A stretch of DNA of 64,000 nt, taken from assembly GCF_018617485.1 (NCBI RefSeq), contig NZ_JACSKH010000001.1, positions 1,302,001 to 1,366,000 of the forward strand, written 5' to 3'. A program made the position numbers and the translations under genes. The notes under the pieces were generated by a model. It was not told the origin of the DNA. It ran no database searches and saw only the letters and a program-made list of their open reading frames with translations. This stretch comes from Exiguobacterium sp. s124. Its GTDB lineage: Bacteria; Bacillota; Bacilli; Exiguobacteriales; Exiguobacteriaceae. Below are positions 23,805-32,109 of this stretch, one piece after another. How positions within the stretch are numbered: position 1 is the first letter of the stretch; each line of letters starts with the position of its first letter.

Positions 23805-26468
23805 TCAGTGTATGTTTTGATTCCCAATCACTCGTCTTGAGATCGCTTTTTCAATCTCAACGATGATAAATACGACTGCTCCAAACGCTACTGGGTAAAT
23901 CCAATCCTCTAACGTAAGTGGTGCAGTTCCGAACAACGTGTGCATGAACGGAACGTACGTGATGAACAGTTGAAGAGCGATAAGCAACCCAGATACGAGA
24001 AACGCGATCTTATTATCGAAGAAACGACGATTAAATGCAGGTACCAATTCTGTTCGACAATTATACAAGTGGAACAACTGTGCCATAACGATCGCATTTA
24101 AGGTGATTGTTTGTAATTTTTCGGTCGAGTAATCGAAATCACCAAGCATGTAGTTAATCCATAAACTACCGCCCCCAATCAAGATTGACACAAACGTGAC
24201 ACGGAAGATGTAATATCGGCTGAGAAGCGGCACGTTGGCCGGTCTTGGAGGTCGCTTCATCGTGCTCTCCTCTAACGGTTCAAAGGCAATTGCCAATGAC
24301 AAGGTAATCGCGACGACCATGTTGACCCATAAGATTTGAACAGGGCTGAGCGGAGCTGCTGCCCCGAGTAAGATACTCATCGCAACGAGTAATGCCTGTC
24401 CTCCGTTCGTAGGAAGCAAGAAAAGGATTGTTTTCTTCAGGTTGTCGTATACGCGGCGACCTTCCCGGACAGCATTGTAGATTGTTTTAAAGTTATCATC
24501 GACAAGAACCATCTGAGACGCTTCTTTTGCAACTTCTGTCCCTTTGATTCCCATCGCCACCCCGATATCGGCACGTTTCAATGCAGGAGCGTCATTCACG
24601 CCGTCTCCTGTCATCGAGGTAATCAACCCGTTCTCTTGTAACCCTTTAACGAGTCGAAGTTTATCGTTCGGGCTCGTTCGGGCGAACACGTCATTATGAA
24701 TCGATGCCTCTTTGATTTCTTCATCAGACATATCGGTCAGCTCTCGACCTTCGAGAGCCCCTTCTACTTCCATACCGAGCTCTTTCGCGATGGCGACAGC
24801 CGTGTCCTTATGGTCACCTGTAATCATTTTAATGCGGATTCCAGCATCACGACATGCGGCGACTGCATCAATCGCCTCTTGACGTGGCGGATCGACGATA
24901 CCGAACAAACCGAGGAAAGTCAGACCATCTTCAACGTCCTCATGATCAATGGATTGTTTCGAACTGTCGACACGCTTCAATCCGGCACCGAGGACGCGCT
25001 GACCGCGGTCGGCAATCTCTTTTCGCTTTTCATCCCAATACTCTTGTTTGAAACCGTCTGTTGTCGCCATATCAAACAGGCGATCAGGTGCCCCCTTGAC
25101 GAAAATCATCCGCTCCCCTTTATAATCGACGAGCGTCGCCATGTATTTGTATTCAGAATCGAACGGGATTTTGGAGATGACTTTAAGACGCTCGATCGGG
25201 CGCTCCGCTTTCTCAGCGACGGTCAATAAACACGCCTCGGTCGGGTCCCCATTGATAACCCAATCCCCATCTTCTTCGTTCAACTGTGCATCGTTACACG
25301 TCTTCCCGACCGTCAAGAGGTCAATCATCGACTCATCGTCATCTAAATCAAACGGTTGACCGTTCAATTCCAAGTCTCCGTTCGGTGCATACCCGCTACC
25401 TGACACTTCAATGTCATGTTTCGCCGTCACGATTTGTTTGACGGTCATCTCGTTTTTCGTCAACGTTCCGGTCTTATCGGTACAGATGACAGATACTGCG
25501 CCTAACGTCTCAACAGATGGTAGGCTTCGAACAATCGCTTTTTGTTCAGCCATATTCCGGACTCCGAGCGCCAATATAATGGAAATGACGGCTGGTAATC
25601 CTTCTGGAATCGCTGCGACGGCTAGACCAATCGTCGTCAACATAAGTTCGACTGGCTCATAATCTCGTAAGAAATAACCGAATGCATAAATAATGACAGA
25701 GATAATTAGGATAGCGATGGAGACCGTCTGTCCAAACTTTGTCGTCTGACGAATCAGTGGCGTCTTCACGGTTTGTACTTCTGAAATCGACGCATTGATT
25801 TGACCAAGTTCCGTACCTTCTCCGATTGCTGTGACAATTGCTTTGGCACTTCCTGTCGCCACACTCGTTCCCGAATAGACCATGTTTTTTCGATCAGCGA
25901 GTACGGCTTCTTCTTTAACAACGTCTGGCTTTTTCTCGACCGTCGTGGCTTCACCCGTCAATGCGGATTCCTCCACTTTGAATTTTTCTGCCTGAACGAC
26001 CCGTGCATCAGCTGGCACTTTATCACCGGCAGCGAGCACGAGAACGTCTCCGACCACAAGATCACTTGAGTCAATCTCGGATTGTTTACCGTCACGAATG
26101 ACGGTCGCTTTCGTTTCCAACAACTTTTTGATTCCTTCTAGCGCTTCCTCAGCTTTGTTCTCTTGAAGATAACCGACAACACCGATTACCGTGACGACTA
26201 AGACGATAACAATCGTATCGATATATTCGCCAAGAAAACCGGTGACAACTGCCGCTCCTAAAAGGACATAAACGAGGATATCATTGAACTGTCTTAAAAA
26301 TTTTATGATTTCAGGCGTCTTCTCCTTTTCAGGTAGGACATTCTTACCGAACTCCTCCTGCCGATTGGTGACCGTTTGCTTCGAGAGACCTGACTCGACA
26401 TCCGTCTCCACATGGGACTGAACTTCGTCTACCTCAAGTGCATGCCACTCCCTATCTGCATTCTGCAT
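23805..26468 (-). CDS. Cation-translocating P-type ATPase, Ca2+ type (P2A)
   Basis: An 887-residue ATP-driven cation pump. It has an N-terminal cation-ATPase domain, the actuator with TGEA (residues 171-174), helix 4 motif PEGLP (288-292) with the Glu used for Ca2+ in P2A pumps, phosphorylation Asp331 in DKTGTLT, nucleotide domain KGAPDRL, hinge TGDGVNDAPALK, and the C-terminal four-helix block. It is closest in style to YloB-like calcium ATPases of Bacilli. Ca2+ or Mn2+ export is inferred, not shown. Good ribosome site (GAGGAGGAAAG). Divergent from the EIIC-like gene. Confidence 0.92.
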   Translation of the reverse strand: MQNADREWHALEVDEVQSHVETDVESGLSKQTVTNRQEEFGKNVLPEKEKTPEIIKFLRQFNDILVYVLLGAAVVTGFLGEYIDTIVIVLVVTVIGVVGYLQENKAEEALEGIKKLLETKATVIRDGKQSEIDSSDLVVGDVLVLAAGDKVPADARVVQAEKFKVEESALTGEATTVEKKPDVVKEEAVLADRKNMVYSGTSVATGSAKAIVTAIGEGTELGQINASISEVQTVKTPLIRQTTKFGQTVSIAILIISVIIYAFGYFLRDYEPVELMLTTIGLAVAAIPEGLPAVISIILALGVRNMAEQKAIVRSLPSVETLGAVSVICTDKTGTLTKNEMTVKQIVTAKHDIEVSGSGYAPNGDLELNGQPFDLDDDESMIDLLTVGKTCNDAQLNEEDGDWVINGDPTEACLLTVAEKAERPIERLKVISKIPFDSEYKYMATLVDYKGERMIFVKGAPDRLFDMATTDGFKQEYWDEKRKEIADRGQRVLGAGLKRVDSSKQSIDHEDVEDGLTFLGLFGIVDPPRQEAIDAVAACRDAGIRIKMITGDHKDTAVAIAKELGMEVEGALEGRELTDMSDEEIKEASIHNDVFARTSPNDKLRLVKGLQENGLITSMTGDGVNDAPALKRADIGVAMGIKGTEVAKEASQMVLVDDNFKTIYNAVREGRRVYDNLKKTILFLLPTNGGQALLVAMSILLGAAAPLSPVQILWVNMVVAITLSLAIAFEPLEESTMKRPPRPANVPLLSRYYIFRVTFVSILIGGGSLWINYMLGDFDYSTEKLQTITLNAIVMAQLFHLYNCRTELVPAFNRRFFDNKIAFLVSGLLIALQLFITYVPFMHTLFGTAPLTLEDWIYPVAFGAVVFIIVEIEKAISRRVIGNQNIH

Positions 26469-26607
26469 GTTCTTTCCTCCTCGACCAATACTTTATGAAA
26501 AGTCTTTCCTCTTTCTGTTCCCAATCTGATGCGCCCCGACACGTCCAAACTTGTACAATTGATGTCATTTTTCAAAGAAAACGCTCCCATGATTCTTTAT
26601 TTCTTCA

Positions 26608-26621
26608 TGTAAACGGTATCA
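26608..26621 (+). promoter_or_regulatory. Perfect cre (CcpA) site
   Basis: TGTAAACGGTATCA fits TGWAANCGNTNWCA at every position. It lies in the 26469-26727 divergent interval, about 110 bases before the EIIC-like gene and 140 bases before the P-ATPase gene. I see no other clear element in that interval. Confidence 0.7.
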
Positions 26622-26727
26622 TGAATCAATTTTGATTTTTCTGATGAAAATGGCTTTACAGAAGCGTTTCTATCATTGAATATAGAAGAAATTATGAATG
26701 AATATAGATAGAAAGAAGGAAGAGTTT

Positions 26728-27762
26728 ATGGTCATTATTCAAGGAATTGCACTCTTACTGCTCATCCTCGCCTTGTTCACACTTTTCAGTTACAAGGCGC
26801 CATACGGAATGAAAGCGATGGGCGCATTGGCAGGTGCGGCAATCGCAAGCTTTCTCGTCGAAGCATTCAACGCTTATGCCATCGGCGGATTACTGCCACT
26901 CCCTTTATATGAAGAAGTCGGGCAGGCAGCCGGTTCATTATCTGGTCCTGCTGCCGCGGCACTCGTTGCCATCGCACTCGGGATCAATCCCGTTTATAGC
27001 TTGATGATTGGATTGTCGGTATCTGGTTTCGGGATCCTTCCTGGATTTTTCGCAGGATATATCCTGGCTCTGGTCGGCACACGAATCAACCGCTATCTCC
27101 CGACCGGTGTCGATATGATTTTCTACGTCATCGTGATGGCACCGCTCGCACGTCTCGTCGCTACTGGCGTGGACCCACTGGTTTCAAATACACTTGCACA
27201 AATCGGTGCAGTCATCGAACTCGCCGCGACGCAAAACCCAGTCGTCATGGGACTCGTTCTCGGTGGAATTGTTACTGTCGTGTCGACGTCACCTCTCAGC
27301 TCAATGGCTTTGACGGCGATGCTTGGTTTGACAGGTGTGCCGATGGCGATTGCCGCTCTCGCGTTGACTGCATCCATCTCGATGAACTACCTGTTGTTCC
27401 GTCAACTGAAAATCGGTACGAAAAAAGACCAGCTTTCTGTAGCCATTGAACCGTTGACACAGGCCGACCTCATCTCGGCGAATCCAATCCCAATCTATAG
27501 TGTGAACTTTGTAGGGGGTGCCATCGCAGGATTGATTGTAGCGATGACCGGTATGATCAATGATGCACCCGGGTCGGCTGCGGGTATTCCTGGACTGCTT
27601 GTTATGTATGGCTTCAACGACTGGCAGACTGTCACACTGACAGCTGTTGTTTTATTCATCCTTGGAATCGGATTCGGATTGATTGGAAGTCGACTCTTTA
27701 AAAACTTCCCGATTGTCCGACATACTGAAAAAGTTGAGTCGACAGAAGAAGACGCAGCGTGA
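26728..27762 (+). CDS. Orphan PTS EIIC-like permease (PTS_EIIC_2 type); present stop codon supplied by an insertion element
   Basis: A 344-residue membrane protein with about ten helices, rich in Ala, Gly and Leu. It fits the stand-alone PTS_EIIC_2 family (GLSVSGFGILPGFFAGYILALVGTRINRYLPTGVDM; NPVVMGLVLGGIVTVVSTSPLSSMALTAMLGLTG; GSAAGIPGLLVMYGFND). No EIIA or EIIB genes are adjacent, so transport by PTS is unproven. The start is ATG 26728 (AAGGAAGAG ribosome site), not 26698. The final GCG TGA spans the junction with the tnpB element: removing 27759-29185 gives GCT TAA, i.e. the same last residue and a native stop followed by a terminator. Confidence 0.85.
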   Translation: MVIIQGIALLLLILALFTLFSYKAPYGMKAMGALAGAAIASFLVEAFNAYAIGGLLPLPLYEEVGQAAGSLSGPAAAALVAIALGINPVYSLMIGLSVSGFGILPGFFAGYILALVGTRINRYLPTGVDMIFYVIVMAPLARLVATGVDPLVSNTLAQIGAVIELAATQNPVVMGLVLGGIVTVVSTSPLSSMALTAMLGLTGVPMAIAALALTASISMNYLLFRQLKIGTKKDQLSVAIEPLTQADLISANPIPIYSVNFVGGAIAGLIVAMTGMINDAPGSAAGIPGLLVMYGFNDWQTVTLTAVVLFILGIGFGLIGSRLFKNFPIVRHTEKVESTEEDAA

Positions 27763-27766
27763 ACTA

Positions 27767-27802
27767 CTCGCCACTTATTTGCTTCGCAAATTGAAGGGGG
27801 AG
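27767..27802 (-). ncRNA. Right-end hairpin, predicted 3' scaffold of the TnpB guide RNA (omega RNA)
   Basis: On the minus strand CTCCCCCTT pairs with AGTGGCGAG (two mismatches), capped by ATTTGC/GCAAAT around GAA, followed a few bases later by TTCAC. TnpB guide RNAs run from the 3' part of tnpB to the element end, and the guide is the flanking DNA. A second small hairpin, GGGTGG/CCACCC (27855-27869), lies just downstream of the tnpB stop. The upstream limit of the RNA cannot be fixed from sequence alone, so only the hairpin is marked. Confidence 0.5.
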
Positions 27803-27883
27803 CTTCTTGGGAAGACCGTACTTTTATTTGCCACGATTATTTACCAAGCTCGCCGGGTGGTTCCCACCCTGAAAGAATTCGTT

Positions 27884-28976
27884 TTAGTTTGCCAACATCA
27901 ACAGATTGATGCTTGCGTTGATCTCTCGGTCATGATGAACACTACAATGAGTACACGTCCATTCACGGACATCCATCGCCTTCTTCTGACCTTTCTCGCC
28001 GCAAGAAGAACAGATCTGTGTCGATGCGAACCAGGGGTCTGCCTTGATGAACGTCCGTCTGTAGAAGTTTGACTTGTACTCGAGTTGACGGACGAACTCG
28101 TGCCAGCTGACATCCCCGATGGACTTCGCTACCTTGTGGTCCTTCATCATATCCTTCGACTTCAATGTCTCCACGACGATGACTTGGTTCTCGTCAACGA
28201 TCCGTCTCGACAGCTTGTGAAGGAAGTCCTTGCGTTGGTTGGCGATTTTCTCGTGTCTCTTGGCTAAGATCAGCTTGGCTTTTTCTCGGTTCTTGCTTCC
28301 AATCTTTTTTCGTGACAAAGCGCGTTGTGCCTTCTTGATCTTCGCCTCGGATTTTCGGAGAAAGCGAGGGTTGTCGACCTTCTCAGAAACCATCGCATCG
28401 TTCGTCATGACGGCGAAATGTTCCAAACCGAGATCGATGCCGATCTTGTTCTCGGCTGGGATCCACTTTTCCTCATCTTGATCGACGAGGATGGAGATGA
28501 AGAACTTGCCCGTCTTGGTCGTCGAGACCGTCGCCGACCGGATGACGCCCTCGAACGGACGATGTTGTGTGAACCGCACGAACCCGACCTTCGGCAGCCG
28601 GACCTTGCCCGCCTTGATGCGGATTGTATTATGCTGGTTGTTCGTTGTGTAGGAGGCGCGCGACCGTCGTCTCGATTTTGAAGGTCGGGAAGCCGCCAGT
28701 TCCGGCGAAGAACTTCGCGAACGCCTTGTCGAGGTTCAGCTTCGCGTTCGCGAGCGCGAGGCTGTCCGCCTCGGCGAGAAACGGGAACAGGGGCTTGTAA
28801 GAGGCGGGTGTCGCCGGTTTCCGTCTCGTTCCACTCCCCGCTTTCGCCTCCTCGCGGATGGCGATACGGTCCTCGAGCAGTTTGTTGTAGACGAACCGGG
28901 CGCAGCCGATCGTCTTGATGAGGAACTCGGCCTGTGCCGCCGTCGGGTGGAGCCTGTATGTGTAGCCTTTCAGCAT
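27884..28976 (-). pseudogene. tnpB: tnpB, RNA-guided endonuclease TnpB, broken by a +1 frameshift
   Basis: Two frames together encode a full TnpB of about 363 residues. The 5' frame starts at ATG 28976 (GGGAGGAGA ribosome site; MLKGYTYRLHPTAAQAEFL) and stays in frame to GGFPTFK, then runs to a false stop at about 28629. The 3' frame resumes at once as SRRRSRASYTTNNQHNTIRI and continues to the stop at 27884. One extra A in the AAAA run (plus-strand TTTT 28676-28679) explains the break. RuvC residues are intact: Asp in GIDLGLEHFAV, Glu in IVVETLKSKDMM, Asp in HHDREINASIN. The zinc ribbon CSSCG...CTHC is also intact. Probably inactive unless frameshifted. Confidence 0.88.
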
Positions 28977-29050
28977 GTCCGTCTCTCCTCCCTTCAGAAG
29001 ATTGTGATGTGTCTGCCTCATCCGATACCCGCGGAGGGGGAGGGAGAATC

Positions 29051-29087
29051 TGACAGAATCACGAACTTTTGTTCGTCACATCTGTCA
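29051..29087. repeat. Left-end imperfect palindrome of the tnpB element
   Basis: TGACAGAATCACGAAC (29051-29066) pairs with GTTCGTCACATCTGTCA (29071-29087) around TTTT, with two interruptions. It is the kind of subterminal hairpin recognised as single-stranded DNA by IS200/IS605 TnpA. Confidence 0.6.
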
Positions 29088-29191
29088 CAAGGGGAAACGA
29101 GTTTTGGACCGGGCGATTCATCCCCCACCTAAGCCGGGCTACGCCCCGAGACGCTTAGAAGAGGGAGAATTCTCGCCTGATTTAGTTAAAT

Positions 29192-29240
29192 AAAAAATCG
29201 ATGCCGCCGAACGAATTGTTCAACCGTGCATCGATTTTTT
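29192..29240. terminator. Bidirectional terminator, originally following the EIIC gene
   Basis: 12-bp perfect stem AAAAAATCGATG (29192-29203) and CATCGATTTTTT (29229-29240), with T-runs in both directions. It now terminates only the convergent gene at 29239. It was the EIIC terminator before the element inserted. Confidence 0.9.
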
Positions 29241-30282
29241 ATTTTGCTTTCGGGAGTGGGGTATCCAACCTTAAAGGTGTCCGGTAGATTGGAAAGTAAT
29301 TAGATAATCCATGCAATTGAATGTGCTTTGCATTTAATTGCTGATAAACCTGTTCGTTGAATACAAATTGACCAATGTAGTAAGGAAGCGGCTCATCTCC
29401 GGAAAAACTCAATTTAAAGTCATAGAGTGCATCTTGACCGGCGGCCCCTCCTCCGAGATGCAGATGAAGTTTACCCTTTTCACCCGCACGACGAATCATT
29501 TCACTGAATAGGAAATGGTTAGGACGGAGAGGTAAATAGTCTTTGAGAGACCCTCCTAAGTGGTAGTTTGCTCCCTCGTCACCATATAAGACTAATACTC
29601 CTGCAATCACGGTATTTTCAAAAACTGCAAATAGAAACTCGGTTTCGAATGACTCGCTCGTCAGTAACTGAGTGAAATAAGAATCAGGATAATAGTAGTC
29701 TTCAATTGCATCCCGACGATTCATGGTCGCCTCATAAAGATGCATAAATGTGTGAATGTCAGATGCGTCACCACGCACAACAGTCAACTGTTCACGGATG
29801 GCTCGTTTCACGTTTCGCTTCGTCATTTTATGGAACCGCTCAGTCAAGTATTCATACGGTTCATCTAGTTGGACATGGACAGTCTTTCGTACTGGAACTG
29901 CTCTCCCGAATGTTTCCATAATGACCTCATCAATTCTTAATGGATGATAACGAATCGTTTCGGTCACAGTTTTCTCGTTCTCCTTACGTTTAATGAAATG
30001 TTGCCTTGCGACTTTCACTTCATCATCTGTGAACGTTCCAACACGAAACGGACCACCATATCCGTAAGCTGTTACAAGATCATCATATTTTTCATTGATT
30101 CGGCGACGGATATATGGATATACAAGCATCCCTTTCGATGTGATGGCAAGAAACAGCTCTGGTGAGTCGTTCGATTCACAATTCACGTTAACATAATCAA
30201 AATGATCATACGCATCGCATGTTGTTAGATCCAACCATTTTTCCCATTCCATTTGGTCTTTGATGATTTTGAATTCCATCAT
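29239..30282 (-). CDS. FemAB/GNAT-like acyltransferase
   Basis: A 347-residue protein with two halves, as in the FemAB/Acetyltransf_6 group. The N-terminal half has AYGYGGPF (a YGYxGP motif typical of the group). The C-terminal half has KMTKRNVKRAIREQLTVVRGD, LYEATMNRRDA, FAVFENTVIAGVLVLYGDEGANYHLGGS and LHLGGGAAGQDALYDFKLSFSG (the LGGG..xxxxLxxFKxxFG signature). Relatives transfer aminoacyl or acyl groups to peptidoglycan precursors or polysaccharides. The exact reaction is unknown. Start ATG 30282 or 30279 behind AAGGGG. Confidence 0.75.
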   Translation of the reverse strand: MMEFKIIKDQMEWEKWLDLTTCDAYDHFDYVNVNCESNDSPELFLAITSKGMLVYPYIRRRINEKYDDLVTAYGYGGPFRVGTFTDDEVKVARQHFIKRKENEKTVTETIRYHPLRIDEVIMETFGRAVPVRKTVHVQLDEPYEYLTERFHKMTKRNVKRAIREQLTVVRGDASDIHTFMHLYEATMNRRDAIEDYYYPDSYFTQLLTSESFETEFLFAVFENTVIAGVLVLYGDEGANYHLGGSLKDYLPLRPNHFLFSEMIRRAGEKGKLHLHLGGGAAGQDALYDFKLSFSGDEPLPYYIGQFVFNEQVYQQLNAKHIQLHGLSNYFPIYRTPLRLDTPLPKAK

Positions 30283-30437
30283 CTCATCCCCTTTTCAGTA
30301 AGTGATTTCCATAACCACTTTTCCCATTAAAGGATGAGCACACCAGTGAAGAATTTAACTTTTTGTTGTTAACAATCAATATCCGTTTAAAGTAATTTAC
30401 GAAATAAATATCGTTATTTCTTTTTACGTTTTTGTTC

Positions 30438-30478
30438 AAAAAAAGAACGAACTCACACTCAGGCGAATTCGTTCTTTT
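30438..30478 (-). terminator. Intrinsic terminator after Gfo/Idh oxidoreductase gene
   Basis: Stem AAAAGAACGAA (30441-30451) with TTCGTTCTTTT (30468-30478) and a T-run on the minus strand. Confidence 0.85.
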
Positions 30479-30494
30479 AGAAATCTTATGGAAA

Positions 30495-31490
30495 TCAATC
30501 TACTGACATCACTTGACCCGTCTCGGACGATTGTCGAGCAAGTTCAATCAAGTGCGTCGTGAGTGTCGCATCTTTTAGAGATATGATAGGCTGACGCGTC
30601 TGATAACTTTCAGCCAACTGTTCATAATACTTAAAATAGCTGCCTTTCTCGACTTGAATCGTTTCGACCTCGTCCGTCGATAAAATCCCAGTCTCTAACA
30701 CGTCACTTGCTAATTTCCCTTGTTTCAACGCTTCTTCCTGTGGGTCGAGACCAAATTTCATGAAACTTCCCTTCGTCCCATGCACTTCGAATCGTGGAGT
30801 CTCACCAGCGATGAATGGATTCGAGCGAAGGTAAACTCGCTTCTCTCCATAATAGAATGTCACATAGAATCCATCGTCAGACTGTCCACCCTCACGTTGA
30901 ATCATCACATCCGCTTGAATTTTGTCCGGCTTTCCAAACAAAGCGAGCGTCTGATCGATAAGATGACTTCCTAGGTCAAACAAGATCCCTGCACCCGGTC
31001 CTGCATTTTCACGCCAACGGTCCCGAACATTTGGACGGAAACGATCAAAACGCGATTCCACTACCTTCCAGTCCCCTAATTCATTCGAGTCGAGTAGTGA
31101 CTTGATTGTTAAGAAATCTCCGTCATAACGACGATTCTGATAGACGTTGACGATCCCCCTCGATTTCGCTTCAAGTTCCATCAACTCATATCCTTCTTCC
31201 GTTGTCAGGAATGCAGGTTTTTCAACGAGCACATCTTTCCCAGCCTTGAGACAGTCAACGATCATCTCTTTATGTAAATGCGATGGTGTGGTAATCACAT
31301 ACAATGTAGCATCCGATTGTAGTGCCTCCTCTAACGACGCATATACCGTTGCACCAGGTAATTCACCCTGTACTTCTTCCGGGCGTGATGACACGACACC
31401 GCTCACTTCAAAAGTGTCAATCGCCTTTAAAAACGGCAAATGGAACGTGTTCGCTGAAAAGCCGAAACCTACCAAGACAGTTTTAATCAT
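30495..31490 (-). CDS. Gfo/Idh/MocA-family NAD(P)-dependent oxidoreductase
   Basis: A 331-residue dehydrogenase. N-terminal Rossmann fold with KTVLVGFGFSANTFHLPFL and the family's EKP motif (GKDVLVEKPAFLT). The C-terminal GFO_IDH domain includes GAGILFDLGSHLIDQTLALFG, with the conserved GxxxDxGxHxxD pattern that holds the catalytic Asp and His. It is most like the YvaA/YulF group acting on inositols or sugars. The substrate is not certain. AAGGAGG ribosome site. Followed by its own terminator. Confidence 0.88.
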   Translation of the reverse strand: MIKTVLVGFGFSANTFHLPFLKAIDTFEVSGVVSSRPEEVQGELPGATVYASLEEALQSDATLYVITTPSHLHKEMIVDCLKAGKDVLVEKPAFLTTEEGYELMELEAKSRGIVNVYQNRRYDGDFLTIKSLLDSNELGDWKVVESRFDRFRPNVRDRWRENAGPGAGILFDLGSHLIDQTLALFGKPDKIQADVMIQREGGQSDDGFYVTFYYGEKRVYLRSNPFIAGETPRFEVHGTKGSFMKFGLDPQEEALKQGKLASDVLETGILSTDEVETIQVEKGSYFKYYEQLAESYQTRQPIISLKDATLTTHLIELARQSSETGQVMSVD

Positions 31491-31525
31491 CGAAACTCCT
31501 CCTTTTTCACTTTCATCATTATATC

Positions 31526-31550
31526 AAAAAAAGGGTCCAAAGACCCTTAT
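31526..31550 (-). terminator. Intrinsic terminator after GNAT gene
   Basis: AAGGGTC (31532-31538) pairs with GACCCTT (31543-31549) around CAAA, minus-strand T-run. Confidence 0.85.
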
Positions 31551-32035
31551 GCACTCATGCTCTCATCTAATCTGTATTCGAACGTATTGTACCCGTTTCG
31601 TGAATCGACAAAGACGAAACCAAAACGTGGATAATAACTATTTAGAAATTCATTGTTAGCGACACAATCGAGACGAATTGGTTCATCTTCATCGGCTTCC
31701 TCTAGTACATGCTCCATGAGCTGCTGACCGACGCCGCGACCTTTCAGCTTTTCGCTGACGACGATTCGATGGATATATTGTCCACGCTCACTGTCGTCCC
31801 ATAAGTTATCATCCCAGGCGTCTGGAGGTAACAATGCGATTGAAGCTAAAATTTGTTGGTCATCTTCAAAGACATATACACTGCCTTCTGTAATGTCAGT
31901 GCGCACACGCTCTACGAGGTCCTGTTCCAAATATTCGGTCCATTGGTCGCTTCCTTGTTCATTTAGCGCTACGGCTCGTTGTTCGATTAGGTTCGCGATG
32001 TTTTTGGCATCGCGCTTCGTCGCGAGTCGAATCAT
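31547..32035 (-). CDS. GNAT-family N-acetyltransferase
   Basis: A 162-residue single GNAT domain: MIRLATKRDAKNIANLI at the N-terminus, central strand YIHRIVVSEKLKGRGVGQQLMEHVLEEA with the acetyl-CoA motif R-G-V-G-Q, then LDCVANNEFLNSYYPRFGFVFVD with the typical N..Y.xxGF ending. Substrate unknown. Very strong ribosome site (AAAGGAGGAC). It lies next to the OsmC gene in the same direction, with a 74-base gap. Confidence 0.85.
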   Translation of the reverse strand: MIRLATKRDAKNIANLIEQRAVALNEQGSDQWTEYLEQDLVERVRTDITEGSVYVFEDDQQILASIALLPPDAWDDNLWDDSERGQYIHRIVVSEKLKGRGVGQQLMEHVLEEADEDEPIRLDCVANNEFLNSYYPRFGFVFVDSRNGYNTFEYRLDESMSA

Positions 32036-32109
32036 AACGTCCTCCTTTAGTTATACAGTATTTGAAATACAAATATAACGGAGAACACTTTACCTTTCAA
32101 CCATCTTGC

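Larger units (their letters stand above)
27759..29185 (-). mobile_element. Solo tnpB insertion element, IS200/IS605 superfamily (IS1341-like)
   Basis: The boundaries are deduced from the flanks. On the minus strand the target TTTAA (29190-29186) is followed by the left end, tnpB, and a right end closing with TTCAC (27763-27759), the same right-end closing pattern as ISDra2. Removing exactly 1427 bp rejoins the EIIC gene to GCT TAA and to the terminator at 29192-29240. The left end has an imperfect hairpin (29051-29087); the right end has a hairpin at 27767-27802. No target duplication and no terminal inverted repeats, as expected for the superfamily. No tnpA is present, so movement would need a transposase in trans. 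Confidence 0.8.

Noticed and set aside
24696-25229. 177-codon plus-strand frame opposite the P-type ATPase
   Set aside because: Antisense shadow of a strongly conserved gene, composition unlike a protein family, no ribosome site.
28325-28681. 118-codon plus-strand frame opposite tnpB
   Set aside because: The minus strand has clear TnpB motifs over the same bases. The plus frame has none.
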